The notes: a model not told the origin generated them from the sequence alone. Positions 41,530-50,373 are shown, counted from the stretch's first letter. The stretch is DNA of 64,000 bases from Mycobacterium malmoense (GCF_019645855.1 NZ_CP080999.1:620001-684000), one strand, 5' to 3'. A program made the numbers and translations.

Positions 41530-42848
41530 TATCGATACTCTTTCAGCCGGGGCCACAGGCCCAGCGCGACCGCGACGGCGGCGCCGAGGCTGAGCACCAC
41601 GCCACCGAGCTGGGCGCCGGACAGCCCGCCGCGCGCGTTGAGGATGTCGTTGCGCAAATGGGTGCGGCTTTGGTCCATCGCCTTGCCCAACGCGTCTTCG
41701 AGCTTGTCGAACGCCGGGGTGGCGTCGTCCTCACCGCCACCCAGCGCGACCTGGGTGGCGGCCCGGTAGTTGCCCACCGAGATGTAGGAGTTGATCCGGT
41801 CGTTGGCCTGACGCCAGCGGACCAGCAGCTGGTCGGCGCCCTGCAGGTCGGGCTTGTCGACGGCGTCGCTGCGGGACATGTACTGGTCGAGCTGGGAGTG
41901 CATGGAATCGATGCGCTGATAGAACGACTGCTTGCGGATCTCCTCGTCGCCGCGGCGGATCAGCGACAGCGTCTCGTCCGCCCGCGCTTGCTGGGCGGTG
42001 ATGGCGACATTGGTGACGGTCTTGAGTGACTCCGCGGCGGTGTCCTTGGCGCTGCGACTGGCGGTCGTGGAGATGGTGAGCGCGGTTCCGACCCATACCA
42101 CCATGACGAGAATACCGAGCGCGCCGACGACCAGGCCGGGGTTGATCCGCCGCCTGGTCCGCCGGGCCAGCCAGCGATGGGCGAACGCGCCGAAGACCAC
42201 GGTGGTGGCGACGACGAGGATCACCGGCGCCGGGAAATGGGTGGAGGCGGTGGTCTCGCTGTCCACCCGCTCCGACGTCGCCTGGTAGAGCTGCGCGGCG
42301 TCGGGCAGGATCGTCGATTGCATCAGCCCCGACGCCTCCGACAGGTACGACGACCCGACGGGGTTGCCCTCCCGGTTGTTGGTTCGCGCGATTTCGATCA
42401 GCCCGGTGTAGACGGCCAATTCGGCGTTGATCCGGCCCAGCAATTGCACCAACGGTTCGTCGGTCAGGCCGCTCGACGCTCTGGTGACGGCTGACGCGGC
42501 GTCGGTGATGGCCTGCTCGTAGCGCTGCCGGACCGGTTGCGGCTCGGCCTGGGCGATGAACGCGGTGGCCGCCGCGGCGTCGGCCACGGACAGCGTGGTG
42601 TAGAGCCGTCCGGCGGCGAACGACAGTGGCTCGGTGTGGTTGAGCACCGTGGACAGCACCTGTTGCCGGTGGTTGATGGTCGTCGAGGTGGCAAAGGCGC
42701 TCGAGACGCCGAGGGACGCCAGCACGATCCCGATGGTCAGGATGCGGCCCGGCGTCGTCGAGATGAACCACCAGCGCGGATGGGCCGGTTCGGCCGGCGA
42801 CCGCGACCCTTTCGGCTCGGTCGACGGGTGCGCCAGCTCAACCGTCAC
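41529..42848 (-). CDS. glnX: Transmembrane signalling protein GlnX (Rv0412c-like)
   Basis: 439 residues with about four membrane helices. The first follows a charged N-terminus (ILTIGIVLASLGVSSAFATS), then a helical extracytoplasmic domain with TTASTHFPAPVILVVATTVVFGAF as the next helix pair, a further extracytoplasmic four-helix domain and a final helix GAQLGGVVLSLGAAVAVALGLW. The tandem helical sensory layout resembles bacterial chemoreceptor or histidine kinase sensor domains without the output. In mycobacteria GlnX links the GlnH ligand signal to PknG activity. It is first in the operon. Confidence 0.9.
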   Translation of the reverse strand: MTVELAHPSTEPKGSRSPAEPAHPRWWFISTTPGRILTIGIVLASLGVSSAFATSTTINHRQQVLSTVLNHTEPLSFAAGRLYTTLSVADAAAATAFIAQAEPQPVRQRYEQAITDAASAVTRASSGLTDEPLVQLLGRINAELAVYTGLIEIARTNNREGNPVGSSYLSEASGLMQSTILPDAAQLYQATSERVDSETTASTHFPAPVILVVATTVVFGAFAHRWLARRTRRRINPGLVVGALGILVMVVWVGTALTISTTASRSAKDTAAESLKTVTNVAITAQQARADETLSLIRRGDEEIRKQSFYQRIDSMHSQLDQYMSRSDAVDKPDLQGADQLLVRWRQANDRINSYISVGNYRAATQVALGGGEDDATPAFDKLEDALGKAMDQSRTHLRNDILNARGGLSGAQLGGVVLSLGAAVAVALGLWPRLKEYR

Positions 42849-42982
42849 GTCTGATCAGCCCTCATCTTTCGGCCCGTAATTCGCTGTACCAACCTGTATA
42901 AGCGAATTCTAAGAGAATGTTGCGCCGGATGGGGGGAGGCCGAGCCAATTGACCGTGCGGATCGCCTGCATATCCTGAACTC

Positions 42983-43615
42983 GTGCGCGGCGACGGTGAC
43001 GGATGGGTGATATCCGACAGCGGCGCCCACTATTGGGGCCGGTACGGCGCGGCCGGCCTGCTCCTTCGGGCCCCGCGGCCCGACGGCACCCCCGCGGTGT
43101 TGCTGCAGCATCGGGCGGTGTGGAGCCATCAGGGCGGCACCTGGGGTTTGCCGGGCGGTGCCCGCGACAGCCACGAGACGCCGCAGGAGACGGCGGTCCG
43201 CGAAGCGCTCGAAGAGGCCGGCCTCCCCGCCGAGCGACTGGCCGTGCGGGGGACGGTGGTCACGGCCGAGGTTTCCGGGCTCGGCGGCACCCGCTGGTCC
43301 TACACCACCGTCGTCGCCGATGCCGGCGAATTGCTGGACACCGTGCTCGATCGGGAAAGCGCCGAGCTGCGCTGGGTCGCCGAGAACGAGGTGACCGACC
43401 TGCGGCTGCATCCCGGCTTCGCGGCCAGCTGGGAGCGGCTGCGCACGGCCCCGGCGCTGGTGCCGCTGGACCACGGCGACGAACGACGGCATTGCCTGCC
43501 GCGCACCATCGAGGTCGAGGCCGGCGTCTTCGTCTGGTGCATGCCCGGTGAGGCCGATCAGGCCCCGTCGCAGCTGAGCCGCCGGATCAGCTCGCTGCTG
43601 CAAGCGCCGACCTGA
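42983..43615 (+). CDS. mutT3: Nudix hydrolase MutT3-type
   Basis: 210 residues from GTG 42983. The Nudix box is GGARDSHETPQETAVREALEEAGL, matching Gx5Ex7REUxEExGU, near residues 57-80. WGLPGG before it is typical of MutT enzymes. The C-terminal part has EVEAGVFVWCMPG. MutT-type enzymes remove oxidised nucleotides such as 8-oxo-dGTP. The place between glnX and thiE matches Rv0413. It overlaps the convergent thiE by 29 bases. Confidence 0.9.
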   Translation: MRGDGDGWVISDSGAHYWGRYGAAGLLLRAPRPDGTPAVLLQHRAVWSHQGGTWGLPGGARDSHETPQETAVREALEEAGLPAERLAVRGTVVTAEVSGLGGTRWSYTTVVADAGELLDTVLDRESAELRWVAENEVTDLRLHPGFAASWERLRTAPALVPLDHGDERRHCLPRTIEVEAGVFVWCMPGEADQAPSQLSRRISSLLQAPT

Positions 43616-44258
43616 GCTGGTGCGCCGCGGCCCGCGGGTCCTCGGCCGCGGTGATCGCCCGCACCACCACGATTCGCCGGGCACCGGCGTCGAGCACCTC
43701 GGGCAGCCGCCGCGCGTCGATGCCGCCGATCGCGAACCACGGCTTGTCCCCACCGAGCTTGGCGGCCGCTCGCACCAGGTCGAGGCCCGGCGCCTGGCGA
43801 CCCGGCTTGGTTGGGGTGGGCCAGCAGGGGCCGACGCAGAAGTAGTCGGCTTCGCTGTTGGCGGCGGCGGCGACCTGGCTGCGGTCGTGGGTGGACAGCC
43901 CGATCAGCGTGTCCGGCCCGACGATTTCCCGGGCCACGTCCAGCGGCAGGTCACCCTGGCCCAGGTGCAGCGCGTCGGCGCCGGCCGCGCGGGCGATGTC
44001 GGCGCGGTCGTTGACCGCGAACAGGGCACCGTGCCGGCGGGCCGCGTCGGCCAGGATCTCGCAGGCGGCCAGCTCGTCGCGAGCCTCGAGCGGTCCGAAC
44101 CGCCGCTCACCGGCCGACCCCTTGTCGCGCAGCTGGACGATGTCGACCCCGCCGGCCAGCGCCGCGTCGGCGAACTCGGCCAGGTCGCCACGCTCGCGGC
44201 GCGCGTCGGTACACAGGTAAAGCCTCGCCGCCGCGAGGCGGGCATGGGAGTCGTGCAC
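43587..44258 (-). CDS. thiE: Thiamine-phosphate synthase
   Basis: 223 residues from GTG 44258. TIM-barrel motifs are LYLCTDARRERGDLAEFADAALAGGVDIVQLRDKGS, NDRADIARAAGADALHLGQGDLPLDVAREIVG, IGLSTHDRSQVAAAANSEADYFCVGPCWPTPTKPGR and WFAIGGIDARRLPEVLDAGARRIVVVRAI. It joins the pyrimidine and thiazole halves into thiamine phosphate. It is divergent from thiO, with an 18-base palindrome eight bases from its start. No TPP riboswitch is seen on its own side. Confidence 0.95.
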   Translation of the reverse strand: MHDSHARLAAARLYLCTDARRERGDLAEFADAALAGGVDIVQLRDKGSAGERRFGPLEARDELAACEILADAARRHGALFAVNDRADIARAAGADALHLGQGDLPLDVAREIVGPDTLIGLSTHDRSQVAAAANSEADYFCVGPCWPTPTKPGRQAPGLDLVRAAAKLGGDKPWFAIGGIDARRLPEVLDAGARRIVVVRAITAAEDPRAAAHQLRSALAAAS

Positions 44259-44265
44259 ACCGCGA

Positions 44266-44283
44266 CGCTAGCGCGCTAGCGTA
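44266..44283. promoter_or_regulatory. Perfect 18-base palindrome between thiE and thiO
   Basis: ACGCTAGCGCGCTAGCGT reads the same on both strands. It sits eight bases upstream of thiE and 12 bases before the thiO riboswitch, so it overlaps both likely promoter regions. A dimeric repressor site is a reasonable reading, but no regulator can be named. Confidence 0.45.
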
Positions 44284-44294
44284 GAACCCGAAGA

Positions 44295-44380
44295 ACACGG
44301 GAGTCCCGGGAGCGGGGTCTGAGAGTGGGCGCGCCTGCCCTTACCGTCACACCTGATCCGGATCATGCCGGCGAAGGGAG
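44295..44380 (+). promoter_or_regulatory. TPP riboswitch (THI element) upstream of thiOSG
   Basis: The conserved TPP aptamer parts are present in order: GGGGTCTGAGAGTGGGC at about 44314-44330 (CTGAGA box), CCCTTACCGTCACACCTGAT at 44338-44357, then CCGGATCATGCCGGCGAAGGGAG at 44358-44380. The last part is the typical 3' box and ends with a purine-rich segment that also serves as the ribosome site for the ATG at 44388. Thiamine pyrophosphate binding would hide that site and lower thiOSG translation. Confidence 0.95.
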
Positions 44381-44387
44381 CAAAGGG

Positions 44388-45395
44388 ATGCCGAACACGC
44401 TGGCCGTAATCGGCGGCGGTGTCATCGGGCTGTCGGTGGCGCGCCGGGCGGCGCAGGCCGGATGGTCCGTGCGGGTGCATCGCACCGGCGACGAAGGCGC
44501 GTCCTGGGTGGCCGGCGGCATGCTGGCGCCGCACAGCGAAGGCTGGCCCGGCGAGGAGCGGTTGCTGCGGCTGGGCCTGGAATCGTTGCGGCTGTGGCGC
44601 GAGGGCGGCTTCCTGGACGGGCTGCCGCCGACGGTGATCACCGCGCGCGAATCGCTGGTGGTGGCCGTCGACCCGGCCGACGTCGCGGACCTGCGCACGG
44701 TCGCCGACTGGTTGGCCGCCCAAGGGCATCCGGTGGTGTGGGAGTCGGCCGCCCGCGACGTGGAACCCCTGCTGGCGCAAGGCATCCGGCACGGCTTTCG
44801 GGCGCCCACCGAACTGGCGGTGGACAACCGCGCGGTGCTCGACGCGCTGCGCAAGGACTGCGAGCGTCTCGGGGTTCGGTGGGCTTCGCCGGTGCACGAC
44901 CTGTCGCGGGTCGATGCCGACGCGGTGGTGATCGCCAACGGCATCGACGCGCCCGCGCTGTGGCCCGGGCTGCCGGTGCGTCCGGTGAAGGGCGAGGTGC
45001 TGCGTCTGCGCTGGCGCAAGGGATGTATGCCCTTGCTGCAGAGGGTGATCCGCGCCCGCGTGCACGGGCGGCAGGTGTACCTGGTTCCGCGGGCGGACGG
45101 TGTGGTCGTCGGCGCCACCCAATACGAACACGGGCGCGACACGGCGCCGGTCGTGTCCGGGGTGCGTGACCTGCTGGAGGACGCGTGCGCGGTGCTGCCG
45201 GCGCTGGGGGAGTACGAGCTGGCCGAGTGCGCCGCCGGGCTGCGCCCGATGACGCCCGACAATCTGCCCCTCGTGCAACGCCTGGACGCGCGAACCCTGG
45301 TCGCCGCCGGCCACGGCCGATCCGGATTTCTGCTGGCGCCGTGGACCGCCGAACGGATTGTGTCCGAACTCGTCCCGGTCGGAGCCCACCGATGA
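44388..45395 (+). CDS. thiO: Glycine oxidase ThiO
   Basis: 335 residues from ATG 44388, right after the riboswitch purine tract. The FAD motif is LAVIGGGVIGLSVARRAAQAGWSV. The typical DAO-like segments are ASWVAGGMLAPHSEGWPGEERLLRLGLESL, GEVLRLRW, and a C-terminal CAAGLRPMTPDNLPLVQRLDARTLVAAGHGRSGFLLAPWTAE. It oxidises glycine to dehydroglycine (iminoacetate) for thiazole formation. Length agrees with Rv0415 (340). It overlaps thiS by four bases. Confidence 0.95.
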   Translation: MPNTLAVIGGGVIGLSVARRAAQAGWSVRVHRTGDEGASWVAGGMLAPHSEGWPGEERLLRLGLESLRLWREGGFLDGLPPTVITARESLVVAVDPADVADLRTVADWLAAQGHPVVWESAARDVEPLLAQGIRHGFRAPTELAVDNRAVLDALRKDCERLGVRWASPVHDLSRVDADAVVIANGIDAPALWPGLPVRPVKGEVLRLRWRKGCMPLLQRVIRARVHGRQVYLVPRADGVVVGATQYEHGRDTAPVVSGVRDLLEDACAVLPALGEYELAECAAGLRPMTPDNLPLVQRLDARTLVAAGHGRSGFLLAPWTAERIVSELVPVGAHR

Positions 45396-45589
45396 TTGTC
45401 ATCGTCAACGAGCAAAAGGTCGAGGTCGACGAGCGCACCACCGTCGCCGCGCTGCTGGAGTCGCTGGGCTTCCCGGACCGCGGCATCGCGGTGGCCATGG
45501 GAGACGCGGTGCTGCCGCGATCCGACTGGGCTGTAGCACTTTTCGACGGTGCCCGCCTCGAGGTGGTGACGGCGGTGCAGGGTGGCTGA
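45392..45589 (+). CDS. thiS: Sulfur carrier protein ThiS
   Basis: 65 residues from ATG 45392, in the overlap ATGA with thiO. It has the ubiquitin-like pattern MIVIVNEQKVEVDERTTVAALLESLGFPDRGIAVAMGD and ends in Gly-Gly (VVTAVQGG), which is adenylated and thiocarboxylated to carry sulfur to ThiG. It overlaps thiG by eight bases. Confidence 0.96.
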   Translation: MIVIVNEQKVEVDERTTVAALLESLGFPDRGIAVAMGDAVLPRSDWAVALFDGARLEVVTAVQGG

Positions 45590-46349
45590 CACGGGCGACC
45601 GCAAGCTGACCATCGGCGACCGCAGCTTCGCCTCACGGCTCATCATGGGCACCGGGGGAGCGACCAACCTGGCGGTGCTCCAAGAGGCGCTGATCGCGTC
45701 GGGCACCGAGCTGACCACCGTCGCGATGCGCCGGGTCGACGCCGAGGGTGGCACCGGGCTGCTGGACCTGCTCAACCGGCTCGGCATCACGCCGCTGCCC
45801 AATACCGCGGGGTGCCGCAGCGCGGCCGAGGCGGTGCTCACCGCGCGGCTGGCCCGCGAGGCGCTGAACACCAACTGGGTCAAGCTCGAGGTGATCGCCG
45901 ACGAACGGACGCTGCTGCCGGATCCGATCGAATTGGTCCGGGCGGCAGAACAATTGGTCGATGACGGATTTGTCGTGCTGCCCTACACCAACGACGACCC
46001 GGCGCTGGCCCGCCGGCTGGAGGACACCGGTTGCGCGGCGGTGATGCCGCTGGGCGCGCCGATCGGCACCGGGCTTGGCGTCACCAACCCGCACAACATC
46101 GAGATGATCGTCGCCCGGGCCGGCGTTCCGGTGGTGCTCGACGCGGGCATCGGCACCGCCAGCGACGCCGCGTTGGCGATGGAGTTGGGTTGTGACGCCG
46201 TGCTGTTGGCCTCCGCGGTGACCCGGGCCGCCGACCCGCCGGCGATGGCCGCCGCGATGGCCGCCGCCGTCACCGCCGGCCATCTGGCGCGCCGGGCCGG
46301 GCGTATTCCCAAGCGCTTCTGGGCCCAGGCTTCCAGCCCGGCGCCATGA
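45582..46349 (+). CDS. thiG: Thiazole synthase
   Basis: 255 residues from GTG 45582. Motifs are LIMGTGGATNLAVLQEALIASGTELTTVAMRR, LPNTAGCRSAAEAVLTARLAREAL, NWVKLEVIADERTLLPDP, and GLGVTNPHNIEMIVARAGVPVVLDAGIGTASDAALAMELGCDAVLLASAVTRAADP. The Lys in WVKLEV is the imine-forming residue. It makes the thiazole moiety from DXP, ThiS-thiocarboxylate and dehydroglycine. It overlaps the SGNH gene by four bases. Confidence 0.96.
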   Translation: MADTGDRKLTIGDRSFASRLIMGTGGATNLAVLQEALIASGTELTTVAMRRVDAEGGTGLLDLLNRLGITPLPNTAGCRSAAEAVLTARLAREALNTNWVKLEVIADERTLLPDPIELVRAAEQLVDDGFVVLPYTNDDPALARRLEDTGCAAVMPLGAPIGTGLGVTNPHNIEMIVARAGVPVVLDAGIGTASDAALAMELGCDAVLLASAVTRAADPPAMAAAMAAAVTAGHLARRAGRIPKRFWAQASSPAP

Positions 46350-47113
46350 ATCGTTATGTCGCGCTGGGTAGTTCGATGGCCGCCGGTCCCGGCATCCGGC
46401 CCCGAGCCGCGGGCGCTCCTCGATGGTCGGGCCGGTCGGCACGCAACTACCCGCACCTGGTGGCCGAACGATTGAACCTGCAACTTGTTGACGCTACCTT
46501 TTCCGGTGCGACCACCGCCCATCTGCTTACCGATCACCGGCATGGGCAGCCGCCTCAAATCACCGCACTGGACGGCTCGGAGAACCTGGTTACGGTCACC
46601 ATCGGCGGCAACGACGTCGGCTACGTTCCGCTGTTGATGGCGGCATCGCTGCCGCGCTGGGCGCGCCGGCTGCCGCTGCTGGGTGGGCGCATGGCCGAAC
46701 TGCTGGACCGTCAAGCCCGCGACGGGGCCCTGGCCGAGGTGTTCGATTCGTTGTGCGCGGTCGGGCACGCGCTGCGCCAGCGCGCCCCGGGCGCCCGGAT
46801 TTTCTTCGTCGACTACCAGACCATCCTGCCGCCCGCGGGTACACCGGCCCCGCCGCTTTCGGAAGCGGATGCCGACCTGGGCCGCCATGTGGCCGCGACC
46901 CTCGAACGACTTACGGCCGACGCGGCACTGGCAACCGGGTGCGAGGTCGTCCACGCCGCCGCCGCCAGCCGGCCACACCACGCCTGGTCGGCCGAGCCGT
47001 GGACCACCACGCCGGCCCGCTACGGCGTGCCCCTCCCGGGTCGGCCGGCCCCGCTGCACCCCAACGACGCCGGGATGCGCGCGGCCGCGGAACTCATTGC
47101 GGCCCAACTGTGA
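46346..47113 (+). CDS. SGNH/GDSL-family hydrolase
   Basis: 255 residues, coupled to thiG by ATGA overlap. Block I is VALGSSMAAGPG (Ser in GSS rather than GDS), block II has FSGATT, block III is VTIGGNDVGYVPL and block V HPNDAGMRAAAEL supplies the catalytic His. The Asp three residues before that His is not conserved (APLH). No signal peptide is visible. It could be an esterase or lipase acting on small acyl esters. In M. tuberculosis thiG is followed by lpqL, so this gene and those after it up to lpqL look like an addition. Confidence 0.8.
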   Translation: MNRYVALGSSMAAGPGIRPRAAGAPRWSGRSARNYPHLVAERLNLQLVDATFSGATTAHLLTDHRHGQPPQITALDGSENLVTVTIGGNDVGYVPLLMAASLPRWARRLPLLGGRMAELLDRQARDGALAEVFDSLCAVGHALRQRAPGARIFFVDYQTILPPAGTPAPPLSEADADLGRHVAATLERLTADAALATGCEVVHAAAASRPHHAWSAEPWTTTPARYGVPLPGRPAPLHPNDAGMRAAAELIAAQL

Positions 47114-47116
47114 AGG

Positions 47117-47644
47117 TCAGCCGTTGGTCCGCCACCACTGGTAGATCGCCGGGACGTCGGTGTTGGATGCGCGGATGTAGCTCAATATGTTCTTGGAGTC
47201 GGTGGTCCAGATGATTTCCGCGGCATTTTGGTAGGTCCCGCACGCCACCTGTCCCGAGTTGGTGGTGGAGCTGCCCTGGTGCCAGGTGGTGGGTGACTGG
47301 CCACTGTCCCCGCACGCGGTCAGGACGTCGTCCTTGATGCTGGCCTTGAACGAGCCGGCTAAGTCGTCGCCGGTGCTGAAGAGGACGTACTTGGCCTGGA
47401 CGGGCCCGTTGGGGTCGGGGCTTTGCCCGCATGTGAGCGCGGCGAGTTCGCCGCTGGTGAGGTTCTGGGCGGTGCAGTTGTTGAGGCCGTAGCCCTTCGA
47501 CAGCGACCCGGCCAGCGTGTTGATGTCCGCCGAGTTCCCGGTGTTGGTGGGGTCCGCGGTCGCCGCGGCGGTACCCGCGAAGGCGAAACTGCCCATGAGC
47601 ACCGTAGCCGCCGCGGCTCGCAGCGCGTTGCGGAGATGAGACAT
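47117..47644 (-). CDS. Secreted protein of unknown function
   Basis: 175 residues with a signal peptide (LRAAAATVLMGSFAFAGTAAATADP, cleavage after ATA). The mature domain has four cysteines in a spaced pattern (NNCTAQ, ALTCGQ, LTACGD, QVACGT) and ends with IIWTTDSKNILSYIRASNTDVPAIYQWWRTNG. This ending resembles a domain present in several small secreted mycobacterial proteins and in some kinase extracellular parts, but I cannot assign a family with confidence. It is convergent with the SGNH gene, three bases apart. Confidence 0.75.
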   Translation of the reverse strand: MSHLRNALRAAAATVLMGSFAFAGTAAATADPTNTGNSADINTLAGSLSKGYGLNNCTAQNLTSGELAALTCGQSPDPNGPVQAKYVLFSTGDDLAGSFKASIKDDVLTACGDSGQSPTTWHQGSSTTNSGQVACGTYQNAAEIIWTTDSKNILSYIRASNTDVPAIYQWWRTNG

Positions 47645-48038
47645 CCTGGGCTCCTTACGGTTGTCGTACCGGCGGTGCGGCCGCGCCGAAACAGTGCTTT
47701 GTTAAGTGGGATCGTAGGGCTATGTCCTGACTATGCAACACATTCCACCGGAAATTGTCTGTCTAGGCATCATTTCCGTCAGACCCGCATGATGTTGCCG
47801 CGAAGCGGTGATGTCGCGGGCCGCCGGCCGTGACCGATCGCTAAAGCGGTTGGGGACCAAAGGTTTTGATCCTGACGTTGAACGCTCGTCGCCCGGCGAA
47901 TGCCGCCCGACCGGCCCGCCGCGCGGTCGGTGACGATTTGCCGAAACGAGAATTTTGCCCAGATGGTGCCATGGCGGCACCGCTCAGGTTATGGTAAGCA
48001 CGCTTCACGCCAGCTAACTCCTCTCGACTGGAGAACCC
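47645..48038. other. Intergenic stretch with no gene seen
   Basis: 394 bases between the divergent secreted-protein and CD225 genes. It must hold both promoters. A short inverted repeat GGTGCC / GGCACC lies near 47967-47983. The ribosome site GGAGA precedes the CD225 start. No open frame looks real. Confidence 0.5.
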
Positions 48039-48374
48039 ATGACGCAGCCACCGCCCCCACCCCCGCCCGGCTACCCGCCGCAGCAGCCCCCGGCGCAAGC
48101 GCCCAACAACTACTTGGTGTGGTCCATTTTGGCGACGGTGTTCTGCTGCCTTCCCCTGGGGATCGTCGCGATCGTCAAGTCCAGCCAGGTCAGCGGGTTA
48201 TGGGCGCAGGGTCAATACGCCGAGGCGCAGGCGTCCGCCGAGAGCGCCAAAAAGTGGGTGAAGTGGTCGGTCATCCTCTGGGTCATCGGCGTTGTCGTCT
48301 ACGGGATCGTCCTCCTGGTGCTGGCCCTGACCGCCGATCATTCGAACCAGGCCATGCTTGCGGCGATGGCCTAA
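48039..48374 (+). CDS. CD225/dispanin-family membrane protein
   Basis: 111 residues. A Pro-rich N-terminus (PPPPPPPGYPPQQPP) is followed by two membrane helices: NNYLVWSILATVFCCLPLGIVAIVKSSQV, the CD225 signature with CC and PLGI..I.KS, and KWSVILWVIGVVVYGIVLLVLAL. The protein probably inserts with both ends on one side or as a hairpin. Bacterial roles are unknown. It is followed 19 bases later by a DUF2752 gene, an association seen in other actinobacteria. Confidence 0.88.
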   Translation: MTQPPPPPPPGYPPQQPPAQAPNNYLVWSILATVFCCLPLGIVAIVKSSQVSGLWAQGQYAEAQASAESAKKWVKWSVILWVIGVVVYGIVLLVLALTADHSNQAMLAAMA

Positions 48375-48393
48375 ATCGGCAAGGGTCGACGTC

Positions 48394-48819
48394 ATGGTGA
48401 CCCGTCTAGATTCGGTCCGGCTGACTCTGGGTGCGCCACTGTTGGTGGCCGCGTCGTCGACGCTGGTGTGCGCCGCCGTCTGGGTGGGCGATCCCACCAC
48501 ACCGAACGGACCGTTGCCGGTATGCCCCACAAAGGCTCTCCTAGGTATCGACTGTCCGGGATGCGGCAGCTTGCGCATGGTGTACTCGCTGTTGCACGGC
48601 AACCTGCCGGCGGCCGCCAGGTTCAACGCACTCGGCCTGGTGGCGCTCGCCCTCTTGGTATGGGCGTATCTGGCGTGGACCTACGGCCGTGTGGTGGGCA
48701 GGCGGATCGCCAGCTGGCAACACCATCGGCGGGCCGCGGTGGTCACGCTGTTATTGGTGGCGGCTTGGTTTGTGGTGCGCAATATTCCCTTTCCACCGTT
48801 CAGCGCACTGTATGTCTGA
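48394..48819 (+). CDS. DUF2752 membrane protein
   Basis: 141 residues from ATG 48394. Three predicted membrane helices frame the motif CPTKALLGIDCPGCGSLRMVYSLLHGN, in which CPGCG is the DUF2752 signature. Cys residues there may bind metal or undergo redox change, unproven. C-terminal VTLLLVAAWFVVRNIPF is the last helix. It forms a two-gene unit with the CD225 protein. Confidence 0.87.
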   Translation: MVTRLDSVRLTLGAPLLVAASSTLVCAAVWVGDPTTPNGPLPVCPTKALLGIDCPGCGSLRMVYSLLHGNLPAAARFNALGLVALALLVWAYLAWTYGRVVGRRIASWQHHRRAAVVTLLLVAAWFVVRNIPFPPFSALYV

Positions 48820-48873
48820 CTCGCGCCCGTAACAACTGACGAGCGCCGGTCGGGGCGTCTAACCTTGGGCGCG

Positions 48874-50373
48874 ATGGTGAACAAATCAAGGACGATTCCG
48901 GCGGTGCTCGCCATGGTCGTCGTGACCGCATTCACGGCCGGCTGCTCCCATCGGTGCGCTAACCCGCAGCAGGTGATCGGTGACCCCGCCGCGGCCGGGT
49001 TCGCCACCGCGATACGCAACAAGGTCACGGCCGACGCGATGATGACGCACCTGTCGAAACTGCAGGACATCGCCAATGCCAACAACGGGACCCGCGCGGT
49101 GGGCACCCCCGGCTACGAAGCCAGCGTCGACTATGTGGTGAACACGTTGCACAACAATGGCTTTGACGTGCAGACACCCGAATTCTCGGCGCGGGTGTTT
49201 CACGGCGACAAGCCTGCGGTGACCGTCGGCGGCAAGACCGTGGAGGCGCGCGCAATGGAATTCAGTCTCGGCACCCCGCGGGACGGGGTGAGCGGTCCGC
49301 TGGTGGCCGCGCCCACCGGGAACGGCCCGGGCTGCAAGGCCTCCGATTATGACGGTCTGCCAGTGCAAGGCGCGGTGGTGCTGGTGGACCGCGGCACGTG
49401 CCCGTTCGCTCAGAAGGAGGATGCCGCGGCGCAGCGCGGGGCCGTGGCGATGATCGTCGCCGACAACGTCGACGAACAGCAGATGGGCGGCACCCTGGGC
49501 CCGGACACCGACGTGAAGATCCCGGTGGTGAGCGTGACCAAATCCATTGGGGTGCAGCTGCGCGCGCGGCCGGGGCCGACCACCGTCAAACTCAATGCCA
49601 GCGTCCAGAGTTTCAAGGCCCGCAACGTCATCGCGCAGACCAAGACGGGCTCGCCCACCGACGTGGTGATGGCGGGCGCGCATTTGGACAGCGTGCCCGA
49701 GGGACCAGGCATCAATGACAACGGTTCGGGAGTGGCCGCGGTGCTGGAAACCGCGGTGCAGCTGGGAAATTCGCCGCAAGTGCACAACGCGGTGCGGTTC
49801 GGCTTCTGGGGCGCGGAGGAACTCGGGCTGATCGGGTCGCGCAACTACGTGGAGTCGCTGGACCTCGACGGGCTCAAAGACATTGCGCTGTACCTGAACT
49901 TCGACATGCTCGCGTCGCCGAACCCCGGTTACTTCACCTATGACGGAGACCAATCGCTGCCGGCCGACACCCGCGGCCAGCCGGTGGTGCCGGAGGGTTC
50001 GGCCGGCATCGAGCGCGCGCTGGTCGCCTACCTGAAGTCGGCCGGCAAGACCGCGCAGGACACCTCGTTCGACGGGCGTTCGGACTACGACGGATTCACC
50101 CTGGCCGGCATCCCCGCCGGCGGCCTGTTCTCCGGCGCCGAGGCCAAGAAGTCCGCCGAGCAGGCCAAGCTGTGGGGCGGGACCGCCGACCAGCCGTTCG
50201 ATCCCAACTATCACAAGAAGACCGACACCCTCGATCACATCGACCGCACCTCACTGGGCATCAACGGCGGCGGTGTGGCCTACGCGGTGGCTTTGTACGC
50301 GCAGGACATCACCGGCCGCAACGGGGTTCCGGTCCTGGCGGACCGCACGCGCCACGTGCTCGCCAAGCCATGA
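48874..50373 (+). CDS. lpqL: M28-family lipoprotein aminopeptidase LpqL
   Basis: 499 residues from ATG 48874; a TTG start three codons earlier is less likely. The lipobox is FTAGC. A PA (protease-associated) domain is inserted at about residues 135-235, followed by the M28 catalytic core. All five zinc ligands and the catalytic base are present: His270 (GAHLDS), Asp282 (INDNGSG), Glu315 and Glu316 (WGAEE), Asp344 (NFDM) and His447 (NYHKKTD). It should be an active zinc aminopeptidase anchored outside the membrane. Place and length match Rv0418. Confidence 0.93.
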   Translation: MVNKSRTIPAVLAMVVVTAFTAGCSHRCANPQQVIGDPAAAGFATAIRNKVTADAMMTHLSKLQDIANANNGTRAVGTPGYEASVDYVVNTLHNNGFDVQTPEFSARVFHGDKPAVTVGGKTVEARAMEFSLGTPRDGVSGPLVAAPTGNGPGCKASDYDGLPVQGAVVLVDRGTCPFAQKEDAAAQRGAVAMIVADNVDEQQMGGTLGPDTDVKIPVVSVTKSIGVQLRARPGPTTVKLNASVQSFKARNVIAQTKTGSPTDVVMAGAHLDSVPEGPGINDNGSGVAAVLETAVQLGNSPQVHNAVRFGFWGAEELGLIGSRNYVESLDLDGLKDIALYLNFDMLASPNPGYFTYDGDQSLPADTRGQPVVPEGSAGIERALVAYLKSAGKTAQDTSFDGRSDYDGFTLAGIPAGGLFSGAEAKKSAEQAKLWGGTADQPFDPNYHKKTDTLDHIDRTSLGINGGGVAYAVALYAQDITGRNGVPVLADRTRHVLAKP

